A DNA stretch of 64,000 bases from Mesorhizobium sp. B2-3-12. Lineage in GTDB: Bacteria > Pseudomonadota > Alphaproteobacteria > Rhizobiales > Rhizobiaceae. Position numbers and translations under genes: made by a program. Location of the stretch: NCBI RefSeq assembly GCF_006442205.1, contig NZ_VFVR01000006.1, positions 310,001-374,000 of the forward strand, read 5' to 3'. Of this stretch, positions 9,159-17,776 are shown one piece after another. The first letter of the stretch is position 1. Each line of letters starts with the position of its first letter. Below the pieces are notes generated by a model. The model was given only the letters and a program-made list of their open reading frames with translations, did not search any database and was not told the origin of the DNA.

Positions 9159-10109
9159 CTACAGATCGAGATCCCAATTCTGGCCAACCAGATCCTTGCC
9201 GAAGGAATGGTGGGGTTCTTCCTCGGTCAGCCTGAATCCGGCTGCCTGGTAGATGTGCCGGGCGGCGGTCAGAATGTCGTTGGTCCACAGGGTCAGCGTC
9301 TTGTAGCCCCTGGCGCGGGCAAAGCCGATGCATTCCTCGACCAGGCGCTTGCCGATGCCGAGACCCCGCGCCGAAGGTTCGACATAAAGGAGCCGCAGCT
9401 TGGCCACCTGGTCGGACTTGCGCACGACGAAGACCGAGCCGACGACCTCGCCTTCCCGTTCGGCGATCCAGCCGCGCTCCCATTTCGGATCGTAGGATTT
9501 TACGAAATTGGCCAGGATTTCGGCGACCAGCGCTTCATAGGTTTCGTCCCAGCCATAGTCCTGGGCGTAGAGCATCCCTTGCCGGCGGGTGATCCAGCCG
9601 ATGTCGCCGACCTGCGGCGGCCGCAGCAGGTAAGGGATTTTCGGCTCGGCACCGTCATCCAGCAGTCGCTGTACCGTGCGCATGGAATTTACCAGCCGGT
9701 CCTGCTCCGAGGTGGGCAGCCGATCGAGCAGCGCCGCGACCTGGTCGTGCGAATCCTTGTTCAGCGGCGCGAAGGCGTTCCTGCCCGCCGGCGTCAGCGC
9801 GATCGTCGACTGCCGCGCGTCCGAAGCAAGGGTGGCCCTGGAGATGAGGTGAAGGCGCTCGAACTTCTTCAGCAAACGGCTGACATAACCGGCATCGAGG
9901 CCGAGATCGCGCCCGAGGTCGGTCGCGGTCAGTCCGTCACGATGCGCCAACTCGTACAGCACCCGCGCCTCGGTCAACGAGAAGGCGCTCTTCAGCAGCC
10001 CTTCGTCGAGCAGTCCGATCTGACGCGTGTAGAACCGGTTGAAGGCCCGAACCGCATCGATCAGGTCCTTGTTGGGCGCAGCGTTGTCGGGCTGATGGTG
10101 AATGGTCAT
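9159..10109 (-). CDS. MarR-type regulator fused to a GNAT N-acetyltransferase
   Basis: A 316-residue two-domain protein. Residues 1 to about 150 are a MarR winged helix (LTATDLGRDLGLDAGYVSRL as recognition helices, SDARQSTIALT as wing). About 163-316 are a GNAT acetyltransferase with the acetyl-CoA loop RGLGIGKRL after VEPSA and the C-terminal YQAAGFRLTEEE. The start is ATG 10109, six bases after AGGAG; an earlier ATG two codons upstream would abut the Shine-Dalgarno. This HTH-GNAT architecture is widespread in proteobacteria, but substrates are mostly unknown. No partner gene is obvious, so autonomous sensing and modification is a guess. Confidence 0.85.
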   Translation of the reverse strand: MTIHHQPDNAAPNKDLIDAVRAFNRFYTRQIGLLDEGLLKSAFSLTEARVLYELAHRDGLTATDLGRDLGLDAGYVSRLLKKFERLHLISRATLASDARQSTIALTPAGRNAFAPLNKDSHDQVAALLDRLPTSEQDRLVNSMRTVQRLLDDGAEPKIPYLLRPPQVGDIGWITRRQGMLYAQDYGWDETYEALVAEILANFVKSYDPKWERGWIAEREGEVVGSVFVVRKSDQVAKLRLLYVEPSARGLGIGKRLVEECIGFARARGYKTLTLWTNDILTAARHIYQAAGFRLTEEEPHHSFGKDLVGQNWDLDL

Positions 10110-10179
10110 GGACATCTCCTGTCCAAACACGATCGCCGATTTACTTGACGCAGTCAACTATTAGAGACGGTCTGCCCCA

Positions 10180-11325
10180 TCACATCATCGGCAATACCGG
10201 CCAGCGATCCACGATCTTGCCACGGGAAAGAACCGCGATCGGCCCGAACTGCTGCAGCACGGCCTCGCTCTGCGTCGGCCGCAGGAAAGCATAGTCAGCT
10301 GGCCTTGCGGTCGAGTCGGTTGGCAGGCCCATGAATTGCTGGTTGGAGGACAGGCCGAGCAGGCCGTTCGTCTTCATGCCCTCGGGAAACACCGGCTCGG
10401 CCATCCATTTGCCGCCATAGAGGTAGCAGCCCTTGCGGGGAAACCGGCCGAGCGCCTGCAGCAAGCGGGAAACGGCCGGCGGGCCAGGCAGCATCGGCTC
10501 GACCACTTTCAGGATCGGCGTCGCGATGAAGGCGGCAGGCTGAAAGCCATCGAGGCCTGGCGTGTCGAAGTCGCCAGGCAGCACGAAGGCCGAGCCCATC
10601 GACACTTCATTGGCGGTACCGCCATGATGAAGCAGCGCGGTCTTGCTGCCGCCAATGTTGAGAATGCTTCGCTGATCGGCGCCGAGGCGCGCCACGAAAG
10701 CCGCAACTCGTTCCGAGGCTTGCGCCAACGCCTTGGCCGGCCCGCCGAACAAGCCCGGTATGTGCGGCGCATGCGCCTCATAGGCCATGACGCCTTCGCA
10801 GCGCAGCCCTTTGTGGGCCGGCAGCAATTTCAAAGCCCGCGACAAGGCCTCCGGTTCGGCGAAACCGCCGCGATGCAACCCGACATCGATTTCGAAAGCA
10901 ATGCGCAGCTCGACACCGAGTTCATCGGCGAGCGCGCCATACTCCGCCAGCCTCTCCTGGGTATCGATCAGCCAGCAGACGCGCGACCAGGCCGTATCGC
11001 CCCTCGAAAGCACCGCCCTTGCCGCGCCTACCGGCATCGGCTTGCCATAAAGGAGATCGGCGTCCGGAAACGCCGTCAATACCGCCTCGCTGATCGGCGG
11101 ATGGAAGGTCATGAAACGGTGGGTTCCAAGCGTCTTGCCGATATGGGCAAGCAACGGCAGGCAAGCGAGCGACTTGTCGACCAGCCGCACGGCGAGGCCG
11201 GGATCGAGCCTTTCCCTGACCAGGGCGATGTTGCTGTCCAGCCGGTCACGGTCGAGCAGCAGGCAAGGCTGGAAAATGCCCGCCTCTCTCAGCGCATCCG
11301 AAAGCGTCGCGAAGTAAACTTTCAT
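10180..11325 (-). CDS. Fold-type III PLP enzyme (D-threonine aldolase/D-serine dehydratase-like)
   Basis: A 381-residue member of the alanine-racemase-N/DSD1-like family. The likely PLP lysine is K51 in RLVDKSLACLP. The barrel continues with FEIDVGLHRGGF, EGVMAYEAHAPHI and SILNIGGSKT, and the C-terminal metal-binding-like domain with RGKIVDRWPVLP completes the protein. Members act on D-threonine, D-serine or related hydroxy-amino acids. The start ATG 11325 overlaps the stop of the upstream FAD oxidase gene as ATGA, so the two products probably act in one pathway. The operon also encodes an MFS carrier just upstream, suggesting uptake or export of the same compound. Exact reaction unknown. Confidence 0.7.
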   Translation of the reverse strand: MKVYFATLSDALREAGIFQPCLLLDRDRLDSNIALVRERLDPGLAVRLVDKSLACLPLLAHIGKTLGTHRFMTFHPPISEAVLTAFPDADLLYGKPMPVGAARAVLSRGDTAWSRVCWLIDTQERLAEYGALADELGVELRIAFEIDVGLHRGGFAEPEALSRALKLLPAHKGLRCEGVMAYEAHAPHIPGLFGGPAKALAQASERVAAFVARLGADQRSILNIGGSKTALLHHGGTANEVSMGSAFVLPGDFDTPGLDGFQPAAFIATPILKVVEPMLPGPPAVSRLLQALGRFPRKGCYLYGGKWMAEPVFPEGMKTNGLLGLSSNQQFMGLPTDSTARPADYAFLRPTQSEAVLQQFGPIAVLSRGKIVDRWPVLPMM

Positions 11326-12602
11326 TGATCGATGCCAAACAGATCGGCCATGTAGGGCGAGACGAAACGGTTGTGCGGATCGATGTCGCGGCGCACCGCC
11401 ATGGCATCGTCCCAGCGCGGATAGAGCTTTTTCAGGTCGGCCGCCTTGAGGCTGTGCATCTTGCCCCAGTGCGGCCTGCCGCCATATCGGCGGAAGATCG
11501 GTTCGGCCGCGCGCATGAACGGCAGCGGATCGTCCGCCGCGTCGTGGTGGATGGCGATGGAACAGGTGAGCCTCTTGTGAAAGGGCGAGAGCCAGAAATC
11601 GTCCGGTGCCACCGACCGCACTTCCATCGGGAAATAGACCTCTGGAAAATGCTTCTCGGTCAGGTCGATGATCTCGGCCAGCGCCTTCGGCCCCTCCTCG
11701 AAGGGAAGGTGATATTCCATCTCGTTGAACCGGGTCTGCCGGTCGCTGGCATAGACGTTGAGCCAGTCCTGCACATAGTCCTCGGCCGGCACCTTGGCGA
11801 CCGCGCCCAGGATCAGCCGGCGGCGCAGCGACGGCAGCCAGGCAAGCCCGGTGCGCAGGCGGCGCAGTGTGCGCAAGGAGCCCTCGTCATCCTCGGTCGG
11901 GCGCGGGGTGGTGGCCCCGGAGCTGAAGTCACTGGCGATGAACTGCGCGTAACCGGAAAACGGAATGTAGTAGAATTCGGCCGAGCGATGGGCGGCCATC
12001 ATCGTTTCGAAATCGCGCAGCATGTCGGCGATCGGCAGCACCCACTTGCGGCGGCGCAGCCGGTAGGTCGCGATGTTGTTCAGCGTCACTTCGCTGAGCA
12101 CACCGAAGGCGCCGAGCGCGACGCCGATGGCATGGATCGTCTCCTGGTCCCCGTCCCGCTTGAATTCCCGGATGTTGCCGAGCCCGTCGACGATCTGCAC
12201 CGTGTCCAGCTGCGTGTGATAGGCACCGAGCGTCGGCCCAGAGCCATGGGTCGCCGTGCCCAGCGCGCCGCCTATCGCCTGACGGTCGATGTCGCCCATA
12301 TTGGGCAGGCCCTGGCCGATGCCTTGCAGGATGTGCATGAGCGAACCAAGCCGCGTCCCTGCCCGCACGCGTGCCTGATTTTCTTTCGCGTCATGCGAGA
12401 CGAGCCCTTCCAGTCTCTCCAGCGAGAGGATGGTGCCTTGCGACTTCACCAGCGGCGTGAAGGAGTGACCTGCGCCGACGACGCGGACCGGACCGGGCGC
12501 GGTGCGGATGAGATCGCCGAGTTCGCCGGCATCGGCGGGGCTCGCCATCAGCCGTGGCTCCGCGGTGACTAAGCCCGACCAGTTGCTCCAGCTGTTCGAC
12601 AT
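11322..12602 (-). CDS. FAD-linked sugar-lactone/alditol oxidase (D-arabinono-1,4-lactone oxidase family)
   Basis: A 426-residue vanillyl-alcohol-oxidase-fold flavoenzyme. The FAD-binding loop VVGAGHSFTPL (41-51) has H46 in the position that carries covalent FAD in the ALO/alditol oxidase group. DIDRQAIGGALGTATHGSG follows as the second FAD motif, and GGRPHWGKMH near residue 378 is the conserved C-terminal HWGK motif. The family oxidises the C1 hydroxyl of sugar lactones or polyols with O2. It sits 12 bp after the MFS gene and overlaps the PLP-enzyme gene, so the three form an operon. The substrate is not deducible. Confidence 0.85.
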   Translation of the reverse strand: MSNSWSNWSGLVTAEPRLMASPADAGELGDLIRTAPGPVRVVGAGHSFTPLVKSQGTILSLERLEGLVSHDAKENQARVRAGTRLGSLMHILQGIGQGLPNMGDIDRQAIGGALGTATHGSGPTLGAYHTQLDTVQIVDGLGNIREFKRDGDQETIHAIGVALGAFGVLSEVTLNNIATYRLRRRKWVLPIADMLRDFETMMAAHRSAEFYYIPFSGYAQFIASDFSSGATTPRPTEDDEGSLRTLRRLRTGLAWLPSLRRRLILGAVAKVPAEDYVQDWLNVYASDRQTRFNEMEYHLPFEEGPKALAEIIDLTEKHFPEVYFPMEVRSVAPDDFWLSPFHKRLTCSIAIHHDAADDPLPFMRAAEPIFRRYGGRPHWGKMHSLKAADLKKLYPRWDDAMAVRRDIDPHNRFVSPYMADLFGIDQ

Positions 12603-12614
12603 GGGACCGCTCGC

Positions 12615-13802
12615 TCAGGGAACCGCGCGGCGACGCCGCGCCACGAAGACAAACAGACCGAGCAGCGCCACGCTGGCGACGGCGCTCGCGGCGGCGAATT
12701 CGGGAACCGGGCGAAAATCCTTGCCGTCGATGAGCAGCGACGCCGCGACCGGCCCGATCGCCAGGCCGAAAAGCTGGGCGGCCGGCACAAGCAGCACGGC
12801 GGTGCGCGTCTCATCGGCGGTGATCGCCAGCCGGATCTGGTAGGGCACGATGAACAGCAGGATAAAACCCATGACCACGGCGACGAGCCAGAATGTCGTG
12901 AGGCCAGGTCCGCTGGCAAGCACGAGCGAGGCGGCAAGCGCGACGATGCCGATCGCCGCGATGGCAAGGCGATAGTCGATGCGCGCTTCGAACACGGTCG
13001 CCGTCATCGCGCCCAGAACCTGCACGGCGAGGCTGGCCGAGACGATCAGGCCGACGGTGCGGCCATCGATGCCGAACTGGGCGCCGAGCGGCTCCAGAAA
13101 GGCCCAGACCGCACCGAAGAACATGAAGTAGCAGAAGACGCACAACAGCGCGGTGATCGAAGGAACGGTCAGCACATTGGCGAGGTTCTCGTCCTTCGGC
13201 AGGTCGGCATAGTCGGAGGGGACAGCGAAGGCGACCACCAGCGACGCGACACAGACGGCGGCAAGAACGAGGAAGCCACCGGCCGACCCGGCGGCAGGGA
13301 TGACATAAAGGGCCAGCAGCAGGGCCAGAGCGCATTGCGCCAAGGTCTGCATGGTGACGAAAAAGCCGCCGATGCGTTCGGCGCGCCGCGAGCGGGCAAT
13401 CAGTTCGGTGGCGACGGCGACGAGGCCGCCTTCGGCAAGACCGGCCAAGGCGCGTGCCGCCATCAACGTGTTGGCGCCGGCGGCATAGGCCGTCCACACA
13501 TTGGCCAGCGCCAGGAGCAGCAAGAGGATCGCACTCTTCCAGCGCATGTTGTGCGTCGAGAGCAGCATCGCCACGATCGCCGAACCGATCGCGATGGCGA
13601 TCATCTCGGCGGTGGCGACCAGTGCCAATTCGTCACCGCTGACATGGCCCTCGGTATAGAGGGCGCCGAGCAGGACAGGCTGCAGACCGAGGATGAGCAG
13701 GCCGACCGACCCGATCCACAAGGCCGAAGCGAGTTGCGCGCCGGTCGGGTTACCGACCAGCCAATCGCCATCGCCCTGAACACCGGTGCTTGTCGAAGTC
13801 AA
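12615..13802 (-). CDS. MFS transporter with TTG start
   Basis: A 395-residue, 12-helix major facilitator. Hydrophobic helices alternate with short loops such as ARSRRAERIGGFFV, and the protein ends in the basic tail ARRRRAVP. Initiation is at TTG 13802: GGGAGG lies six bases upstream, and the next in-frame ATG would remove the first two helices. It leads the minus-strand operon MFS-FAD oxidase-PLP enzyme and is divergent from a TetR gene; the 124-bp gap contains a perfect operator-like repeat. Co-regulation and a carrier role for the pathway substrate are inferred. Confidence 0.8.
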   Translation of the reverse strand: MTSTSTGVQGDGDWLVGNPTGAQLASALWIGSVGLLILGLQPVLLGALYTEGHVSGDELALVATAEMIAIAIGSAIVAMLLSTHNMRWKSAILLLLLALANVWTAYAAGANTLMAARALAGLAEGGLVAVATELIARSRRAERIGGFFVTMQTLAQCALALLLALYVIPAAGSAGGFLVLAAVCVASLVVAFAVPSDYADLPKDENLANVLTVPSITALLCVFCYFMFFGAVWAFLEPLGAQFGIDGRTVGLIVSASLAVQVLGAMTATVFEARIDYRLAIAAIGIVALAASLVLASGPGLTTFWLVAVVMGFILLFIVPYQIRLAITADETRTAVLLVPAAQLFGLAIGPVAASLLIDGKDFRPVPEFAAASAVASVALLGLFVFVARRRRAVP

Positions 13803-13838
13803 AGGCGCCTCCCAACGTCCTTGCCGCGCGGCGGAAAA

Positions 13839-13855
13839 GCTGACAATCTGTCAGC
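13839..13855. promoter_or_regulatory. TetR-type operator in the MFS/tetR divergent promoter
   Basis: GCTGACA-ATC-TGTCAGC is a perfect 7-3-7 inverted repeat between the divergent MFS operon and tetR gene, 37 bp from the former start and 72 bp from the latter. It is the best candidate binding site for the TetR protein encoded at 13927. Confidence 0.6.
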
Positions 13856-13926
13856 ATTTCAGAAACTGATACTTGATCATATTTTTTGTCAACCGGAATT
13901 TGGGAACTCGTGCGAAAGATCGGTGC

Positions 13927-14553
13927 ATGACGCAAGCAAATCGGACGGCCACCGAACCCAGGCGCCGACCCAAGCAGGAGCGCAGCCGCGAGCGCATCGA
14001 CGCCATCCTGTCGACCACCATGCGGCTGATCGGCGAGAAGGGCATCGACGCCGTCACCATGAAGGAGGTCGGGGCGCTGGCGGGCGGGCCGATCGCCACC
14101 GTCTACCACTACTTCCCCAACAAGTCGGCGATCCTGGCGATGCTCTACGAGCGGTTTTCAGAGGTCAGCCGCGCGCGCTTCGGCGCGATCATCGCCGAAA
14201 TCCAGGAGCCGGGCGACGTGACCGCTGCCGCGGACCGCCTGCTCGACGACTATTTTGGCCGTGTCTCGGCGGACCCTGCCATTCAGGATCTGCAGAACGC
14301 CATCCAGGCCGACAAGGCGCTGCAGCATCTCGACATTGCCGAGACGCGGCATCAGTCGAAGATATTCTGCGACCATGTCGGCCCGATGCTCCAGGCCGGA
14401 CAGCGCGAGCCGTTCGCGCGCCTGGTCTTTCTGATATTCCAGCTTGCCGGCGGTGTCGTGCGCCTGGCGCTGACGCAGGACGAGGAAGAGGGCCGGCGCA
14501 CGATCGAGGACTACCGGTCGATCATCCACACCCAATTGCGGCTGTTTCTCTAG
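13927..14553 (+). CDS. TetR-family repressor, divergent from the MFS/oxidase operon
   Basis: A 208-residue TetR protein. The N-terminal helix-turn-helix reads IDAILSTTMRLIGEKGIDAV, then TMKEVGALAGGPIATVYHYF and PNKSAILAMLY. The all-helical C-terminal ligand domain follows. ATG 13927 is used; an in-frame extension to 13873 would enter the promoter region. It is divergently placed to the MFS-oxidase-PLP enzyme operon with a palindrome between them. The classic arrangement for a local repressor sensing the pathway substrate supports that role. Its stop codon overlaps that of the convergent ATP-grasp gene (shared CTAG). Confidence 0.85.
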   Translation: MTQANRTATEPRRRPKQERSRERIDAILSTTMRLIGEKGIDAVTMKEVGALAGGPIATVYHYFPNKSAILAMLYERFSEVSRARFGAIIAEIQEPGDVTAAADRLLDDYFGRVSADPAIQDLQNAIQADKALQHLDIAETRHQSKIFCDHVGPMLQAGQREPFARLVFLIFQLAGGVVRLALTQDEEEGRRTIEDYRSIIHTQLRLFL

Positions 14554-15467
14554 CGGCTGGCAGGGGGTGTGGCGATGACGAATTGTCGCCCCCGACGGAT
14601 CAGGCCTTCGAAACCGTCGGCCAGGTCGGAAGCCCCGGCCGCGAACATCTTGACGAGATTCTGCGGGCGGCCGGGAGTCTTGTTGGCATCGAGGAGGATG
14701 GCTCTGCCCTCATGCATGACGAAATCGAATTTCCCGTAGTCGAAGCCGAGCTCACGCCGCCGCTCGCGCATCTCGTCGGGCACCGGGACGGGCTCGCGCC
14801 GGATCGTTTTCGATGCCTTGACCAGGCTGTTTGGCGAGACGTAGCGGGTGCAGCGCTCGCGCTCCCCGCAAAATACCCAGAAACGTGCCGCGAAGCCGTC
14901 GGGTTCTCTTTCCGGGATGAATTTTTCCACCACCAGGTCATCGCGTTCGAATATGCCGTCTGGAAGCTCGCCGAGAGATTCATGGACCTCATAGGGCCGC
15001 AAGGCTGGCAGATTGGGAAAAGGCGGCGATTTCCCCGCGCGCTTCGATCGCCGATTGAGAAGCCTCTCCGGGATGCCTTGATTGTTGAGGTTGCTCTTGA
15101 CGATGACCGGGCCTTGCCAGGCGTCATCCTCGCTTAGCAGCGCTCCGCTGATCCGCGTTTTCGATATGTCCGCCGCCCCGACATTGAGGCAGAAGGGGAA
15201 ACCGCGCGCATAGGCGAGATAGTCCGCCGGCGTAGTCGTGGCATCGACATGCAGGACAGCAATGTCGGCGCTGTATGTTTTCGACAGGCCGTGTTGAATC
15301 CGGACCGAATGGCCGCGCCTTTTCAGGTCCTGCAGAATATCGAACAGCAAATAGGAACTGCCCCTGCGCAACATGAGGTTGCGCTTGCCCAGGAACCGGT
15401 CATGCTCGTGCGTTATGACAATGACCCGCGCCACCGCTATCCCCTTGGCTTGCATACCCGCTTCCAT
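14550..15467 (-). CDS. ATP-grasp-fold protein of unknown substrate
   Basis: A 305-residue protein with the layout of an ATP-grasp ligase. The N-terminal Rossmann-like part contains VIVITHEHDRFLGKRNL. PVIVKSNLNNQGIPE carries the ATP-contacting lysine, DLVVEKFIPERE and FWVFCGE follow, and YGKFDFVMHEGRAILLDANK matches the metal-binding 'D...(E/D)xN' ending. Residues 140-165 are unusually basic. Two starts are possible (ATG 15467 or 15455); neither has a strong Shine-Dalgarno. It is divergent from a methyltransferase 53 bp away, so the pair may share a promoter and pathway. ATP-grasp enzymes join a carboxylate to an amine or thiol; the partner here is unknown. Confidence 0.6.
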   Translation of the reverse strand: MEAGMQAKGIAVARVIVITHEHDRFLGKRNLMLRRGSSYLLFDILQDLKRRGHSVRIQHGLSKTYSADIAVLHVDATTTPADYLAYARGFPFCLNVGAADISKTRISGALLSEDDAWQGPVIVKSNLNNQGIPERLLNRRSKRAGKSPPFPNLPALRPYEVHESLGELPDGIFERDDLVVEKFIPEREPDGFAARFWVFCGERERCTRYVSPNSLVKASKTIRREPVPVPDEMRERRRELGFDYGKFDFVMHEGRAILLDANKTPGRPQNLVKMFAAGASDLADGFEGLIRRGRQFVIATPPASR

Positions 15468-15520
15468 TAAGCGGCTCTAATCGGTCGACGCCAGACTTTC
15501 CTGGGCTCCAACGGGTTTGA

Positions 15521-16318
15521 ATGACAAATCATTGGGATAATTATCATCGGCACTGGAAGTTGCTGGACGCACCGCTGCGGCCAACAGCGGAAACCGTCGG
15601 CATATTCGATCGCGAACTCGATCTCGGGAATGCCGACGTCCTCCTCCTCGGCGTGACTCCCGAACTGGCTGTCCTGGGCAGATCGATGTTGGCAATCGAT
15701 CAGTCGGCAACCATGATTTCCGGCGTATGGGCCGGCGACAACGCCTCGCGAAGGGCGATGGCCGGCAACTGGCTCGACCTGCCCGTCGAGCGGGCGAGTT
15801 TCGACGCGGTCATCGGCGACGGATGCCTGTCGGCGGTCGATTCCAAGGCCGCACGCGGTGTGCTGTTCAGCGAAATCGCAAGGGTGCTTAAGCCTGGCAG
15901 ACGCGCGGCTATCCGCGTTTTCGCACGGCCTGAGACAGCGGATCACCTTCGCGGCATCCAAGCCCTGGTTCTGGCCGGCGGGGTCGAGAATTTCCACGCG
16001 CTCAAATGGCGGATCGCGATGGCGTGCACGACCGACGACTGCGACAACAGCGTCGATGTGCAGGCAATCCGCGCAACATTCGACAGACTGTTTCCGGACC
16101 GGGAGGTTCTTGCCGCACGGACGGGATGGAGCATGGCATCCATCAACACGATCGACGTTTATGCGGGGTCCGAAACGAAGTACAGTTTCGCGACGCTGGC
16201 CATGCTGGTGGACGAGGCAAGCGCCTGGTTCGGCAAGGTGCGCGTCGTGCCGAGCGGCTCTTATCCGCTGGCGGAACGGTGCCCGCTTCTGGTGCTCGCA
16301 TCGCCAAAGCCGGCTTAG
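15521..16318 (+). CDS. Class I SAM-dependent methyltransferase-like protein
   Basis: A 265-residue protein. NADVLLLGVTPELAVLG occupies the place of the glycine-rich SAM loop (motif I), LAIDQSATMI that of motif II, and RASFDAVIGDGCLSAV that of motif IV. LFSEIARVLKPGRRAAIRVF is a very typical post-II/'LKPGG' region. The C-terminal half is unusual and not assignable. It starts at ATG 15521 in the short gap beside the divergent ATP-grasp gene. The substrate is unknown. The adjoining genes suggest an unrecognised modification pathway, but this is only proximity. Confidence 0.7.
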   Translation: MTNHWDNYHRHWKLLDAPLRPTAETVGIFDRELDLGNADVLLLGVTPELAVLGRSMLAIDQSATMISGVWAGDNASRRAMAGNWLDLPVERASFDAVIGDGCLSAVDSKAARGVLFSEIARVLKPGRRAAIRVFARPETADHLRGIQALVLAGGVENFHALKWRIAMACTTDDCDNSVDVQAIRATFDRLFPDREVLAARTGWSMASINTIDVYAGSETKYSFATLAMLVDEASAWFGKVRVVPSGSYPLAERCPLLVLASPKPA

Positions 16319-16530
16319 ACCGGATCAGACTTCGGCCCGGAACCGTACCGGTTGAGGAACACCGGGGCGCGGCGAACGCCGACGCATGCGCGGGCAATGC
16401 GCAGCGCAGCGATGTCTCGGGCGGGTTGAATACTTGACGCGCCATAACAAGCGGCTGATCGAAACCATGACTTTACAGCGACGTTCCAGAGATTAACATT
16501 CCCTGGCAAATCATTGCTTTGTGAGGGGAT

Positions 16531-17604
16531 ATGCCGAAGAACCGCTTTAGAACCTGTGCGGCCGTGACCGCTATCTCGGCATTTTCGGCCATATCGATGC
16601 CGGCCGAAGCTGGCGATGAAACACCTTTGATCCTTCCCTTGATAAAATTGGAGTATCCCGGGAAGCCAAAAAATATTCGAATGCTCTATGTGACAATTCT
16701 TTCCCTGGGGGATCGGAAAATCAATCAGCCTTTATTGCTCGATACAGGGTCGAGCGGGATGACGATCGAGTGCCAGTCGGTGCTCCCCGCAGAATTGTGT
16801 TCCGAGAACGGAATAAAGATCACGGAAAGCCGGGAGCTGGACGGAATAATTGTCACGACCCAAAAAGTCGTCATGCACTATGCAACCTACGATGAGTATG
16901 GAAATGTTGCTTCGGCACGCGTGACTTTTGGTTCGCCAGACGCCTCGGTATCCACGGACAGACGGGTCTCATTCGTCATCCGCTACAAGCAAGTCAGGCG
17001 CGGCACAGGTGAGATTGTCGGCGGCCCGCTTTGGCCAAAAGGCATTTTCGGCATCTCCCCCATCGGAGGTGAGGGGCCAAATCTAATGATCAAATCGCCG
17101 ATGGACGCCGTCAAAGTAGGGGCCGGTCTACGCAAAGGCTACTACCTCTCGCCGGTCGGCAGCAAATGGAAGGTCTGCACGAACGAGGACGGCAATTGTC
17201 CAGAAGTTGAAGCACTCCATATCGGCATTCCAAACGACATGAAGAAGAACTTCAGGATGCAAAAATGGAAACAGGCCAATGTGCGATATAATTTTCCCAC
17301 CCTAGACGCCTGTCTCTCGTGGGGCGCCGAACCAGTTTGTCGCCCGACGCTCTACGACACAGGCAATTCAACCATCATGGTCCCGACCGAGACGTCCAAA
17401 CCGTATAGTTCGCTGGAAGCCGGCACGCAGATCGTGGTGAAAAGCGAAGGCCAGGACGATTGGAATTTCAAGACCACCTACAAGCCTGAGGTCGAGATTG
17501 TCCCCGGGCTCGAACATAACATCGTGGGCATCCGGTATTTTGAGAAAAACAGCCTGCTCGTCGATCTCGACAGCCAGGAAATCGGCTTGCGCCTGGGTCA
17601 TTAG
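16531..17604 (+). CDS. Secreted pepsin-like (A1-type) aspartic protease homologue
   Basis: A 357-residue protein with an N-terminal signal peptide ending near PAEA (about residue 27). It has two aspartic-protease active-site motifs: LLLDTGSSGMTI with D71, and TLYDTGNSTIMVP with D276. Two DTG triads about 205 residues apart in a protein of this size is the bilobal layout of pepsins, rare in bacteria, where retropepsin-like single-lobe proteins dominate. Hydrophobic residues precede both triads as in active enzymes. Its codon use is noticeably more AT-rich than its neighbours (for example AAAAAATATTCG), suggesting acquisition by transfer. It stands alone, with groESL downstream. Enzymatic activity is predicted, not shown. 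Confidence 0.7.
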   Translation: MPKNRFRTCAAVTAISAFSAISMPAEAGDETPLILPLIKLEYPGKPKNIRMLYVTILSLGDRKINQPLLLDTGSSGMTIECQSVLPAELCSENGIKITESRELDGIIVTTQKVVMHYATYDEYGNVASARVTFGSPDASVSTDRRVSFVIRYKQVRRGTGEIVGGPLWPKGIFGISPIGGEGPNLMIKSPMDAVKVGAGLRKGYYLSPVGSKWKVCTNEDGNCPEVEALHIGIPNDMKKNFRMQKWKQANVRYNFPTLDACLSWGAEPVCRPTLYDTGNSTIMVPTETSKPYSSLEAGTQIVVKSEGQDDWNFKTTYKPEVEIVPGLEHNIVGIRYFEKNSLLVDLDSQEIGLRLGH

Positions 17605-17738
17605 ACAAGGGCGCCCATCAGTCCCCCAATCGAACAGGCAAGCCAATTTCTGCCCAGGTGGCCGCCGGGCAATGGCTAATTTTCAAAACCACATGCCGCA
17701 TGGGAAAACTTTCGCGCCATTGCGCCTTGCTGCGCGCC

Positions 17739-17767
17739 TTGACTCTAGCAGGTCGGCGGCCTATTTC
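17739..17767 (+). promoter_or_regulatory. groESL promoter (housekeeping sigma type)
   Basis: TTGACT at 17739-17744 and TATTTC at 17762-17767, separated by 17 bp, form a good -35/-10 pair. The predicted start near 17774 abuts the CIRCE operator at 17777, the usual arrangement for HrcA repression. Confidence 0.75.
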
Positions 17768-17776
17768 AGCGCCACG

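Noticed and set aside
14550..14553. Shared CTAG of the convergent tetR and ATP-grasp stop codons as a special site
   Set aside because: A four-base stop overlap is common between convergent genes and needs no further explanation.
13335..15137. A 600-codon plus-strand frame spanning MFS, tetR and ATP-grasp genes
   Set aside because: It crosses three real genes and two promoters; protein patterns exist only in the other frames.
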